From assembly GCA_963575745.1 (NCBI GenBank), contig CAUYUJ010011159.1, positions 231,083-295,082 on the forward strand: a DNA stretch of 64,000 nucleotides, in the 5' to 3' direction. Numbering within the stretch: position 1 is the first letter of the stretch; every line of letters begins with the position of its first letter. Under the pieces are notes generated by a model. The model made no database searches. It was given only the letters and a program-made list of their open reading frames with translations, and was not told where the DNA came from. The position numbers and the translations under genes are program-made. Shown in pieces: positions 18,991-30,660 of the stretch. Origin of the DNA: Prorocentrum cordatum (Eukaryota; Sar; Dinophyceae; Prorocentrales; Prorocentraceae).

Positions 18991-21900
18991 TTGCAGTGCA
19001 AGTTTTCACCGTGGCGCGGCGCGCGCAATGGAGAGGCCTCGCACCCAGGCCCTGCACAAGACCGCGCACTTCAGGCACTCCGACTTCTCGGCCTCAGTGG
19101 GCGAGGCGGGCCAGAACGTCCACCGACGCATCGACGCGCACAGGCAGCCCACGGTCCGCCCCCCCCCCTCCGTTGCCCCGTTTACCCTGTACTTTTTCCC
19201 TTACCCACTTCCCACGCCCATCCCCCCACCCAGATCAATAGTTCCGGGCGCGGGGTGACCTGGACCTTGCAGCGTCGAAAATCCCGCTGGGCCTCTGTCC
19301 ACGGGCAGGGTCGAATACGACCCCCTTCCTCAGACCAGAGAGCCCTTGGATCTCGGCAGTGGCGATTATCATCCCGTAGTTCCGCCAGGGCCACCAGGTC
19401 ATCGAGGCCCCCCCCTCCCGACCTCCGCCCAAGCCGCCAACTTGCTGCGGGTGTGCTTACATGCGACCTAGGCGGCATGAGCGAGTTAGATGAGGACGAC
19501 TGCGTTAGCGTGCTGAGTGATGGACCTTCCATGGCCCAATCAAGAGACCACCCCACCCCACGCCCGCCCTACCCGACCCAGGCGGACGTCCACAGCAGCA
19601 TCCCCACAACGAGTCCCGACTCGACGCAGCACTTCGACGGGTTGGACTTGGTGGCAGTCCGACTCCAGCTATTGGCCCTGACCTCCCACTACATGTCGCG
19701 GCGGATCCGCGTGCAGCTTTGGGAGACAATGGCCAGTCCGACGACCGGCCATTCCTCGACATCGATGCTGCGAGCAGCACAAATAATGAGCATGCCGATC
19801 CTTTTGGGGCACCGCAGGGCGTTGGAGAAGACGCTCATCGGGATGCGTTCGCCCGCCTATCTCCGCGTCCATCGACGCGACGAGCTATCTACTTTCCGTT
19901 GCAAATGCTAGATGCTATTCCGCCCGCGGCTGGCGCTGGAGAAGTCCAGGACAGGGTGCATATATACCGATGGTCTCACTTTAACATTCCTCTCCTTGGG
20001 GCAGCGGCAAACGGCGACGACGAGAATGCAACTATTGAGATACAATGGTTACGAGATGTGCCTAATACTTTTGGGGCTTCACTGCGTGGGGTCCATGGGA
20101 GCTCACAGGGCGATGCGTGATGGATACATGTGCGTCATTTCGTGAAGTTTCGCGCTCTTTTGGAATCGCTGGCAGAAATAGTCCATTCAAGGAAGGACCT
20201 CATTTTCAAGGACTTCAAGTGCAAAGACTTCAAATTACGTGGTTAGGCACGGAAGGATTTCAAATTCAGGGACTCGTGCGAGACGGTTACCTGGACCAGG
20301 AAATTCAACGACATGTCATCAACCGGGGTGCGTATGTCTCTCCTAATGTGTCGAATGTGGAACTGTGGTATGCCGCTATGGCCGAACATGTTTACACAAA
20401 TCCAGATTTCATTCACTACCTCTTCAGCGAAGTCTACAACCGCATCGCCATGCGTTCACCGCCGCGCCGGAGGCAAACGGGCAACAACCGCAACAAACCA
20501 TCCTGGGGGGCGCATGGCACTCGACATCACGATCACCCAAACTCCCGGCATTGCGGCGCCACCGAATGGGTGGCAACACATCCGAGCAGTGGGCTGAACA
20601 TGGGACGCTTCGCGCGCAGACACTGAAAGGGGTACCGAAATTCATCTTACGGATCATGCATCAATGTCTGAACACAGTGGGAGCAGCTCACCGCGCCCGC
20701 GGTCGACACCCAGACGGCGTTTCTATACCGACGTGTGCCGATGCATGGGCATTATTCACATTGTTGCCGCGGATGTCTCTCTTCCCAACCAAGCATGGGG
20801 GGGGCAGCAGGGGAGCGAGAACATAAACGACGCATCACATTGTTTGATCTCGGGGAATGGCATCAATCCTTGGCTTCCGCACGAAGCACGCGCATGGAAC
20901 GGAGGCCCCAGAAAGGGAGAGAGAAGCGCGACGGGCTGAACGCGCAATGCAGTTGATCAAAAAATGCGAGCGCAGCCACGCGGCTCGGAACCTGACTTTG
21001 CCAGGGCTCGCCCCGGGCACGCCCGCGACATTGGCTGAGTTAACAAACGCTGCCCTCAGACCAGCTGCACCTGCGGAAGACGCGCCGGATGGATCTCAAG
21101 ATTTCTGTTCAAGTGCGGATTTGGTGCTGGGCCGCAATGCACGTGCCACAGTCTTACGCCAATCGTGTAACGGTCTGAGCTCAGGGCTCTTGGGATGGCG
21201 GCACGGGCATTTTCAACTGCGCGTGGAAGAGACCGCGTCGATCGAAGCCGTTCGCGACGTTGCGGAACGCTTAGAGCGCGAGCTGAACTCCCAGGACAGA
21301 TTCGCGGCATGATGGGAATTCTAATTCTGGCGGCAACGAAGAAGCCAAACCATCGCACAAGAGGAATGGCATCAGGAGATACGTTTCGCGGATTGGTGTC
21401 CAAATCATTGGCCGGACAGTTTCAACGCAACTGCGGAATGCGGTCCGGCCACGCAACTTCGGATTCAGCGACCGCAGCGGGACAGATGCGGCAATGCATG
21501 TCCTTCTGTGCATGACAAATGCTCTTCCAGGGAAGGTTATTGCAAGCATCGACGGGGCCGGTGCCTTCGACCACGTTTGCAGAGCAAGAATGCCTGAAGA
21601 ACTCTTGCACGATCCAGCACTGCACCAATTCATGCCTTTCGAGCGGCAATGGCCAGGGGACGCGTCGCACTTTCAACGGCGAGATGGCAGCGGCAACCTT
21701 TGCGATATTATGCAAGGCGATGGCGGTGAACATGGCGACGCACTGATGCCTGCGCTGTTTTGTTTTGCCCTCCACCCCGCTATCAGGTTGATTCGGGATC
21801 GCCTCCCGCCTGGTGCCGAAATTGCTGCATATATTGATGGCGTATATGTTGCGTGTGATCCAGATGAAGTGGAGATGGTTTTTATTATTACTACTACGAC

Positions 21901-23460
21901 TACGGGACCTGTACGTCCGGCAACATGCCACATCGACACCAACATGGGCAAACTGGCGGTTCGGGGCAGAACGGCCACACTATGCCCAGATGGAGTTGCA
22001 GAAGCAATCCCGACAGCTTGGAAGTGCGACCAAGGATTTCCATAACGGGGAATGGAGGTTTTAGGGGCGCCAATTTTTTCTGCCGAGTACATTGATGCAT
22101 TTTGGTCGAAACTGTCGACCGTGAGGGCGCAGCTGCTCGATATGGTGCCTAAGCTCCCCTCGCGGCAAGCAGCACGGCGCCTACTGTACTTTTACGCAGT
22201 CCCGAGAATGGGCCATCTTTTGCGCGCCCCACCGCCGCCTGAGGCGCAACCGTTGGCCTTTCCCCGCGACCGCGACATCCTCGACGCGTTCACTATGGCT
22301 TTTGCCCGACCTACGGCGGAACATTGGGATGCAGCCCTCCATGGCGTACAATGTGCTTTCTGGGTTGCGCAAGTTCGCCCCCCGCTCCGGTTGGGCTGAT
22401 GCGCCCCCTGGACTGGTCGCCAGGTCCCCCGCGTTAGGGCGCCGGGCTCTGCGCCATTTTTTGACGCGTCACGGAGCAGACGGCAGCGCGGACCCCCAGG
22501 CGCCGCAGCGGGCATAGGCGGCCGAACAAGCAGGCAGACAGTTGGACGCTGCAGGATGGTCTGGAAGGCCTTCATGGGCAGATGTGGCAGCTGGACGGCG
22601 GCCACCTATTCCAGAACATATCGCTGACACACTTGGTGAGTGGCGGCGTGGGTGGCAATTTTACGCTGCTGATCCTCTGGAACGGGGGGCGCATGCTATC
22701 CTTCTCCGGGGGCTCGCGCCCCCCGGCCAACGCATTAACGCACGAGCGGCTGGCAGAGCACGAATCTATTCAACAGTGGGGCCATTTGCTGCGGGATGGT
22801 TGTCAGCGTGCCCAATGACGGAAAGGTTGACGTTTATTGATGCGCAATTTCAATGCGCTGTCCAGCGCCGCTTGGGGATTGCGCGCGCCGCTGAGGGAAC
22901 TGACGCACATGGTCATGAGGGGCTCACTGCGGCAGTCGGGGCAGGCTTCCACGGCAGACACTCAGAACTCGTAGCTGCACGGAGGCAAGTGATCCTGGAA
23001 GCGGGGGGGCACGCGCTGGATCGGAATATCGAGCGCATGCCACATGCCACTCTCATCCGGGTAGCAGCATATGATATGCGACGACTCGACATAGTAGTCA
23101 CTGGCACTAATGTGGCAGCAGGTTTACCGTTTTCCTGCGACGCGACGGCGGCGGGGGCGATTTCGCGAACTGGGGAAGCGAGGAGTGGCGCGAGCAATCG
23201 CGGAGGGGCATTGTTGGAAAGAGCACGACGAGAGAACGGCATCGCATGCGCCGAGGCATGGGACAGCGGCCCGTGCAGCTTACAAAGCCTAGTCGCTGAG
23301 GTCCACGGCCGCTGGGGAGCCCGAGTTTTGGGGAATGGCGTTGGCGGGGAATTTTGGGAATGGCTTTGCGGGCGGCGGTGTCCAGATGCGTCGTGGGGCC
23401 TGGGGGTGGGTGGGGGGGGGGCTTGCCGCGAGCGCTACGTGAACCTCCGTGCCCCCTGGC
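18991..23460 (+). pseudogene. Decayed dinoflagellate non-LTR-type retroelement (RT protein)
   Basis: Plus-strand pieces in shifting frames follow the order of a dinoflagellate RT protein: GEASHPGPAQDRA (about 19030); RAERAMQLIKKCERSHAARN and LTLPGLAPGTPATLAELTNA (20900-21060); MGILILAATKKPNHRTRGM (about 21310); DGAGAFDHVCRARMPEELL motif A and GDGGEHGDALMPALFCFALH motif B (21550-21780); AYIDGVYVAC where AYLDD is expected (about 21830); MEVLGAPIFSAEYIDAF and LLYFYAVPRMGHLLRAPPPP (22050-22230); and C-terminal EWRRGWQFYAADPLE, RRLGIARAA, RRLDIVVTGTNVAAGLPFSCD (22620-23150). There are many frameshifts, and the second catalytic Asp is Gly. The reaction would be target-primed reverse transcription; this copy is dead. 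Confidence 0.7.
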
Positions 23461-23499
23461 AGACCTGCCATTATGGTAGGTCGCTGCTGCGCCTTCCCG

Positions 23500-23802
23500 C
23501 TCTTCCTCCTCCTCCTCGCCCTCCTCCTCCTTCTCCTACTCCTCCTCCTCCTCGTCCCCCACCCCCTCCTCCTCCTCCTCCTCCGCTTCCTCCTCCTCCT
23601 CCTCCCCCTCCTTCCCCCCCCCCCCCCCCCCCCTTCTGCACCTGCTTATCCTAGCGCTTTGGCCTCGCAGCTGCGATGATTCACCCGCCGGGGGTTTCTG
23701 GGCGACAGCAAGCAAACAAAAGCACCGACAAAACACACATATATATACATAAACAAAAAAAGAAACGACAACATATAAATAACAAACACAGAGAGAGAGA
23801 GA

Positions 23803-23834
<32 letters not shown>

Positions 23835-23990
23835 CATAGACAGATATATATATAGAGAGAGAGAGAGAGAAACAAAAAAAAACAACACATTAACAATAAC
23901 AAAAGAAAAAAACGCAAGGCGCGCCCCGAGAGAAAAGCAATCAAACAAAAACATATATATATATATATATATATGTATATAGTGCGCGTG
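23500..23990. repeat. Simple-sequence block: (CTC)n, poly-C, (AT)n, (GA)n
   Basis: CTC repeats run from about 23503 to 23615, a run of C follows to 23634, then AT-rich DNA with (AT)n at 23805-23829 and 23952-23975 and (GA)n near 23790 and 23855. This AT-rich island directly follows the retroelement and may mark its 3' junction, though no clean poly-A tail is seen. Confidence 0.8.
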
Positions 23991-24840
23991 GGTGGGGGCG
24001 GCGGGGGGCGGGGGGGGGCAGCCCAGTTCGCGGCGCCGCGCGACGAGCGGCAGCTGCAGCAGCGCCAGCACCCACCTACACAGAAGCAGCAACGCGAGGA
24101 GGCAGTGGAAAACGGAGCTTGGGCCGCGACAGCCAGCAGACCAAGCGAGAAACGGCCGGGCCCCAGCGACCGCGCCGACGGCAGGACGCAGACCGCGAGA
24201 TGGCGCGGTCGGGCGTCGGCGAGGGCGCGCCAATCATAGCCGGAGAGCCCCTTCGCCTCGGGCGCGACGACAGCGGCAGGCCAAGCGCAGCGCCGACCCA
24301 GACTCCCGGAGCGACTTCGAGATCTCCCTGATCAGGAAGAAGGTGCACTTGTAGGGGCTCTGACGTCTCAGGGGGAGGTCAAGGGATGGGCGCGTGAGAG
24401 CAGGCAGCGCCGCGGCGACCAGGGCGACGCCCTGCACCTCCGCCGCTGCCACCACGACTGCGGGCGGCAGCCCCTGGGCAGCAGCAGCAGCAGCAGGCGT
24501 GGCAGCGGCCAGGGCGACAGCAACCAGCAAGGCCCTTCGCCACCCCAGACGGCCACTCAAGCCGTCTGGCCGCCAGCCCCCCAGCTTCTTCTGAGGGGGG
24601 GCCGGCGCCGGCAGCAGCCCGAGCCCCCCGGGGTAAGAGCCCCATTCCCACGGTAGGACTCCCCTGGGGCCAGTTCCCCATCGGGGTTCGCGCGGCTCCG
24701 CCGCGGCCCCTGGCGGCGCCCCGGCTCGCGCAGCAAGCCCACAGGAACAACGCAGCAACGACTTCGACCGCTAGGGGCGCGGCGACTCCCAAGAGCAGCG
24801 CCGCGAGCAGTAACGCAACGATTACGACCAGCAGCGCCAC
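23991..24840. other. GC-rich stretch without a recognised gene
   Basis: G-rich at its start, then mixed. Long minus-strand Ala/Val/Leu-rich frames come from the trinucleotide DNA to the right and have no domain. Confidence 0.4.
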
Positions 24841-25200
24841 CGCGACGATGACAAGCAGCACCGCCACGACGACAACTGGCACCAGCGGCAGCACCGCCAC
24901 CGCGACCGGCAGCAGCAGCACCACCACGACGACCAGCAGCAGCAGCAGCAGCCCCACCACCACCACCACCAGCACCACCACCGCGACAACCACCAACACC
25001 AGCAGCAGCACCGCAACCACCACGGCGACACCCTGCGCTGCCACCATCACAACCGCGACCAGCACCGCCACGACGACGGCGACCAGCAGCCAAACGACGC
25101 CGACCAGCAGCACCACCAGCACCACGACGACAAGCAGCATTATCAGCAGTACTAACTTCACGACTACGACGCCCAGCACCACCACCGCCACCACCGAGCC
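24841..25200. repeat. Degenerate ACC/GAC/AGC trinucleotide repeat
   Basis: Built from ACC, GAC, AGC and GCG triplets in a loose order. The plus strand reads Thr/Ser runs, the minus strand Val/Leu or Trp/Cys runs, and all are open. Confidence 0.85.
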
Positions 25201-25584
25201 TGCGACCGACGCCAACACCGCTGCGGCTGCGACCAGCTGCGCCTCAGAGAGCACCACGAGCAAAGCGGCCCAGCCCGTTCCCCGAGGGGCGCGCGCTGGG
25301 GGCTGCGGGGCCAGCGAGTCGGAGAAGCCACCCACCCGGGGCCGCCCGACGAGCCGCCAGCGACGCCGCCGCGAGGGCGATCGCAGAGGGAGCACATCTC
25401 GGGCGAATCTGCGCCACCTGCCCGCAGAGGCCGAGACGCCGCGCAGCGAGCTTTTCCGGTCCCCAGGCCGCTCCCTTTCGCCGGTGCCAACAGGGCCGAA
25501 CCACTTCAGCGCTGTCTTCGGGCAGGCGTCAGATGGCGCGCAGAACTTCGCGGATGCAGTCGCCCCGCGAAGCGCATGGCAGGG

Positions 25585-25675
25585 CGAGGCAGCAGCAGCT
25601 GCAGCAGCAGCAACAGCAGCAGCAGCAACAGCAGCAGCAGCGGCAGAGGCAGCGGCGGCGGCAGCAGCAGTGCCA
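25585..25675. repeat. (CAG)n tract
   Basis: CAG repeats with CTG, CAA and CGG interruptions. Depending on frame this reads poly-Gln, poly-Ala or poly-Ser. Confidence 0.9.
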
Positions 25676-25949
25676 GAGGCGCCCGAACGACCGCCAGCGC
25701 CACCCGACGAGGCCAGCACCTGCGTCGCGCGCCAGGAAGAGATCCCGCAAGACGGGACAGGGAGGGACACTCCAGCGCAAGAGGCCTGCTGCGGCGACCA
25801 CTTCCGCTTGGGTTGCCGCGCCGACTTGGTCCACCACTTGGGAGAAGCCACCGTTTGCCCGCAGCGCCGAGCCCGACTGCCGACCGCCGCCGAGCTACGG
25901 GCCGCGGCGCAAGATGTGGACCTAGTCAGACCGCCGCCCCTGGCCCAGG

Positions 25950-26770
25950 ACGCACATGCCCAGGGCGCGCTGCCCATCGCCGTGGGGCGCGCGTTCAAGC
26001 CCGCGCGGTTCCAGGCGGCCATGCGCCGGCGCCTCAGGATCCCACTGCCGATCCCCCACGCAGGTGCGGGGCCGCCGGCCGCCCAGGCTGCCGAGCCCCG
26101 CTGGGCCCGCTCGGAGACCACCTGGCCGCGCGCCCACGCACCGGGCCCCTAGCCAGACGCGCGAAGCCGCCCGAACGAGCTCGGGCGAGGGTCGCAGGAG
26201 AAACAGGAGCGAGGGCAGTTCCCCAACAACTGCTGCGAGACACCAACGCCGTCGTCCACGACCCGCAAGACCGCCGACAGCTAGATATGGTCGTCTACGG
26301 CATCTCGCCAAACGGGGCCCCCCTGTGCTGCGACAGCACCATGGTGCCCCCCCATCCGCAGGGGCGGCTGGCGCCGACCGCGCACTTTCCACGCCGACGG
26401 GGCCGCCCCACGCACTGCGAGAGGCCGAGCAGCGCAAACGACGCAGGCACCGTGAACTCACAACCGGCCAATCCGGTTGCCTCATGGTCCTCTCCTGCGA
26501 GGTCGGCGGCCGGCGGGGGCAAGGCCCTCCAGCTGGCCCGCATGCTTGCCAAGCAAAAAGCGCGAGCCGCGCCAGCTCTCCTCCGTCGCTCGGCGGAGCT
26601 CGCGTGGACCAACCGCTGGGGGGGGGCTCTTGGGCGTCGCGGCCCAAGACGCGCCCGCGGCCACCCTGACGGGCGAAGGCTCACTGGCACTAGGGGGGGC
26701 TGCCTGGGAGGACGAACCGGACCTGGCCAAAGTGCTGCTCGCAGACACCGCCAGCCCACCTGCTAGCCGC
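25950..26770 (+). pseudogene. C-terminal fragment of a dinoflagellate retroelement RT protein
   Basis: Plus-strand pieces in shifting frames match the end of the same protein family seen at 22.6-23.4 kb: FQAAMRRRLRIPLP, RAPLGPLGDH, GARAVPQQLLRDTNAVVHD, RRQLDMVVYGISPNGAPLC followed by CDSTMVPPHPQGR, then CEVGGRRG and RRSAELAWTNRWGG. The zinc-finger-like and nuclease-like C-terminal region is recognisable, but no RT core lies upstream, only trinucleotide DNA. It is truncated and frameshifted. Confidence 0.6.
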
Positions 26771-26869
26771 TTGCCAGCACGCCCCTGATGCTCGGCACCC
26801 AGGCCAGCGTGGCCGCGCTGGGGCGCTCCGACGAGCGCAGGGAGCACCTCCAAGCCGAGTGCCACAAGC

Positions 26870-28165
26870 GCTACGAGCAGCACCGCCGAGAGCACCACGA
26901 CGGCGACTGCCAACACCACAAGCAGGGCTACCGCCACAACGGGACAACAACCACGACCGCGACCAGCAGCAGCGCCACCACCACTACGAAGGCGACAAGC
27001 ACCACCACAGAAGCCACAACCACGACCGCGACGAGCAGCCCCACCACCACGACGGCAACAAGCAGCACCACGACTGCGACCAGCAGCGCCGCCAAGCTTG
27101 CGAGCCGCGCCATTGCACCGACAACGCGAATGCGACCAGCAGCACCGCCGCGACCGCGGCCAGCAGACGCACCACGACCGCGACCAACAACGGCACCACC
27201 ACGACAGCGACCAGAAGGGCCACGACTACGACAAGCATAAACACATCCACAACCACGAGCACGACCAACAGCTCCACCACCGCGACTGCGACCAGAAGCA
27301 CCACGACGGCGACCACCATCAACCTGGCGACTGCGACCTGCACCGCCACCAGCAGCACCACCACGACGACTGCAACCAGCAACACCACCACCACCACCAC
27401 CACCACCACCACCACCACCACTGCGACCAGCAACGCCACCACGACTGCGACCAACCGCGCGGCCGCACCCCAGCGCCACGACGACGAACAGCAGGACCGC
27501 CACCGCCAGCAAGGCCGTGAAGGCGACCAGCAGGAGGGCGAGGAGGAGGAAGAGAAGGAGGAGGAGGAGGCAGAGGCGGCGGGCGAGGAGGACGAGCAGG
27601 AGGGGAGAGGGCGATGAAGAAGAGGAGGAGATCGACGAGGCGGCGAAGGAGGCGGCCGAAGAGGACGGCGGCTCCGCTGCCAACAGCAAACCGACAACAC
27701 GACGACGACCAGCAGCGCCACGACGACCGCGACCAGCAGTTGCGCCACGACTGCGACCAGCAGCAGCACCACCACGACAGCGACCAGAAGCGTCACGACT
27801 ACGACAAGCAAAACCACAGCCACGAGCACGACCAACAGCTCCACCACCGCGACTGCGACCAGCAGCAACGCGACGGCGACCAACGGCAATCCAGCGAATG
27901 CGACTTGTATCGCCACCAGCAGCAACGCCACGACGACGACGACAACAACCAGCAGCACCACCACCCCGACGGCCACCACTGCCAGCACCACCGTGACCAC
28001 GACCAACCGCGCAACCTCGCCCCAGCGCCACGACGGAGACCCGCAGGCCCACCACCAGCAGCAGCACCGCGACGGCGACCAGCGGGAGGACGCGGAGGAG
28101 GAGGAGGACGAGCAGGAGGAGCAGCAGCAGCAGAAGGAGGAGGAGGAGGAGGAGGAGGAGGAGCG
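26870..28165. repeat. Degenerate trinucleotide region with an internal duplication
   Basis: CAC, GAC, CAG and ACC triplets dominate; CACCAC runs at about 27387-27420. From 27540 to 27660 and 28080 to 28165 the sequence turns to GGA/GAG. Blocks 27183-27360 and 27757-27930 are similar, sharing CACGACTACGACAAGCA and AGCACGACCAACAGCTCC about 570 bp apart, so at least one segmental duplication happened within the repeat. Plus frames read His/Asp/Gln, Thr/Ala/Ser or Pro/Arg; the minus strand is also open for 400 codons. Confidence 0.85.
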
Positions 28166-28496
28166 TTCGCCGCAGGTTGACGAAGGCTGCATGCACTGTT
28201 CACTCAATCGCGTAGTGAACTTTTTAAATGTGGAGCCGTCTCGGCAGCGAGGGAGATCGCCGCTGCTCGGGCCCCGGCGCGCGCGAGTGCACCGACAGAG
28301 ATGATGGCCGACAGCGTCGCCCAGTGTTCGGCCAGCCTCTCTTCTGGCGCCATCCCCTCGAGACGTTGCTTTTTTTTTTGGGGGGGGGCGGGATTTCTTG
28401 GGGGGCTACCTGGCGACCGGCGGGGTGCTTGCCCGTCTGTAGTCGACAGTTGCTGCGCTTACAGGGGGTGTCTGCGGGGATGGCCAGGATGTTGGA
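28166..28496. other. Flank left of the LTR element, no gene seen
   Basis: Unremarkable GC-rich DNA with a T/G homopolymer at about 28371-28388. Confidence 0.4.
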
Positions 28497-28726
28497 CGTT
28501 CTCGCTCGCGCTCCCTCCCTCGATCAGCCTGGGCGTGTCGGGGCGGGTTCAGATCGGAGAATTCGATCGAATCGACCGATGCCCTGCTATCGCAGCCAAT
28601 CTCCCGTTGCTGCCGCTCGGAGGGATAGGCGCTCCTTTGGCTGGGGCCCAAACGCCAGCGCTGCAGGTCAGCGCGTCAGCCCAGTGAAACAAGGGAAAAG
28701 CAAACCTTCACCCCCGACAAATCACA
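28497..28726 (-). repeat. 3' LTR of the copia element
   Basis: Matches 36196-36417, sharing CTCCCTCCCTCGATCAGCCT, ATCGAATCGACCGATGCCCT and GGGCCCAAACGCC. On the minus strand it begins TGTGATT. The other end lacks a clear CA, so that boundary is approximate. A weakly purine-rich stretch on the minus strand next to 28727-28742 could be the polypurine tract. Confidence 0.8.
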
Positions 28727-28845
28727 CTCATATTATTTTCTTGGACTAAGCGCGCCTGCGAGCCGACGCTGGCTCAAGTCAGCAACAGACAAGACACATG
28801 CACATATGGGGACGCCGCTCACTCGCGAGAACTTGGGCGACTGTG

Positions 28846-29456
28846 TCATGTAGTAGCTTCTCCCGTCGAGGATCGCCCAGCCGTTGGTGCTCTCGACCGA
28901 CTCAAGGGCTCCCGCTTCTGCTTCTCGAGGCAGATAGCCTCGACCTCTGCACGAAGCCCCTCATCCTCGGACCACCATTTCGCGTCTCGGTCCACGAGCA
29001 GTGCGTCGCACAGGCGGCAGCACACCTTCTCCTTAGACTGGTTGATGCCAACGGTTGTGAGTTGACCCGCTGGATGCGCGCATTCGTTTGGGCCAACTCT
29101 GCATGCGCCCCATGACTTGTTATTCCTTTCTCGCTCCCCTTGCCCTTCGGGATCTCCTCCGTGTCGCGACCATCTCGACGGCACTTGCTGCGTCCTGCGA
29201 CCACCAGCTGGTTTGCCTCTAGGATATCGTCCTCCAGCACGTCGCTCAGGTCATGCTCCAGGGGCTTGTAGGATGCATGTCTCAAGCGCTCATGTAGTCT
29301 GCGAGCCTTATTCATTGGTAACTCGACCGTCTTCTTCTTGGATGTCGACCCTCTGAACTGCTCAGTCCCGCATGGAATCTCGACCCTCGCGTCGCCGTCA
29401 TTCGGGGCGGGGACGCGTGGTTGGCCTTCTTGCGAGTCCTCGGCTGACACTCGCAC
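28846..29456 (-). pseudogene. C-terminal extension after RNase H, copia element
   Basis: The frame from 29456 reads NKARRLHERLRHASYKPLEH and DLSDVLEDDILEANQLVVAG. A second frame near 29060-28900 reads KEKVCCRLCDALLVDRDAKW then EDEGLRAEVEAICLEKQK, with a C-C-x2-C knuckle. Both look coding, so one frameshift separates them. The function is unknown; it lies between RNase H and the 3' LTR. Confidence 0.5.
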
Positions 29457-29571
29457 TGGCCTACCACCATCCGGCGCACCGCACGCACCACCAGCGTTGT
29501 ACCAGCTCCAGCGGCGCCTCTTCCGATCTCCTCGGTCTCAGCGCCGGCGGCGTCCATCATGTAGATCTCCT

Positions 29572-30660
29572 TCACGTCGTCCAGGTCCGCAGTGCCGTCC
29601 GTATTCTGAGTCTCGTCTGACTCCACCAGCACCACCCTCGTCCGAAATGGCATTCGTTTTCTTTTCGATGTCCGTGGTCATAGCCGTCTTCTTCAGGTTG
29701 CTTATCCGTGAAGTCCTTCTTGTAGCGCTCGAGAGCCTCCTTGGTCGGTGCGTGCATCGTCTTCAACCTACGCACATGGGTCGACATCCTTTGACGCTTC
29801 GCCACCTGGTCCAGCCCTGATCAGTCAACCATATCCTCGAGCTTCTCGTAGTAGATGTCGTCCTCGCGCTGGCCCAGCATCATCCGCCAACGGAGATAGT
29901 GCATGGGAGCAGGTCGAGCCGCATGCGCATTGCACCTCAGGTCAACGATGCAGTCCTCGAAGTACGTGTAGCCATCTTGATCGCCTTCACGTCATCCATG
30001 TGGGTCCGGTAGCCCAGCCCATGGTGCAACTCCACCAGGTGCTGTCTCAGCATGTCGCCACTCTCGACCGCCTCCGACGCTGCCATCGTCTCGGCTGCCA
30101 GGGTACTCCGTACTACCCGCTCGATGCGACGCGATCGCCACAATATCGGGGTAACCTTAGCAGGCTTCCGGCGTAGGAACTGATCGTCAGTGTTGTCCGC
30201 GAGCAAGATGACCAGGCCCGCCTGGCTAGTCGTCTTCGTCTTGCCCACGTTGCTGTGGCTCGAGTCCCCAACTGCCACCACAATGTCGTTGTCCATGTCT
30301 AACTTCTGGAAGGTTCTGTCCACGTGGTCGGTCTTGGCATCGCTCACGAGCTGGTTGTAGTCCAGCAGATCTTGCACCTTCAGGTCGCTGTCGTGAGCCC
30401 GAGCCTGGCTTTCCACCAGCCGGAACGCCAAGTCCATCCGCGTAGAACGGACCAGCCACTGGATTTGGCCGTTGCCATTGTGGAGCATCTCCCTTGTATC
30501 CGCGGTGCCCTTCGCCCTCTTTGTCTTCCGACGCCCAGCCGAGATGGGATTGTTTCGATGCTCTCCATGTACTCCTTCTGGCTGCACGTGATCGCGCCGT
30601 TGTCGTTTTGCTTGAGGAAGCGCCCGCAGTGGTGGAAGCCCACCTTCGCCGTCTGCCACT
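29572..30660 (-). pseudogene. Copia RNase H region and downstream sequence
   Basis: The frame 30659-29937 contains IQWLVRSTRMDLAFRLVE, then the RNase H start VVAVGDSSHSNV, TSQAGLVILLAD and PILWRSRRIERVVRSTLAAE. The first catalytic Asp is in the VGDSS block and the Glu is in LAAE. The frame is lost at 29937; a following ORF at 29805-29572 (MAKRQRMSTHVRRLKTMHAP) may be the end of the polyprotein. The RT and RNase H frames differ, which places a shift near 30550. Confidence 0.75.

Noticed and set aside
24379-26121. 580-codon minus-strand ORF, and the 434- and 422-codon ORFs nearby
   Set aside because: Composition-driven frames over trinucleotide DNA (Val/Leu, Thr/Ser or His/Asp runs) with no domain.
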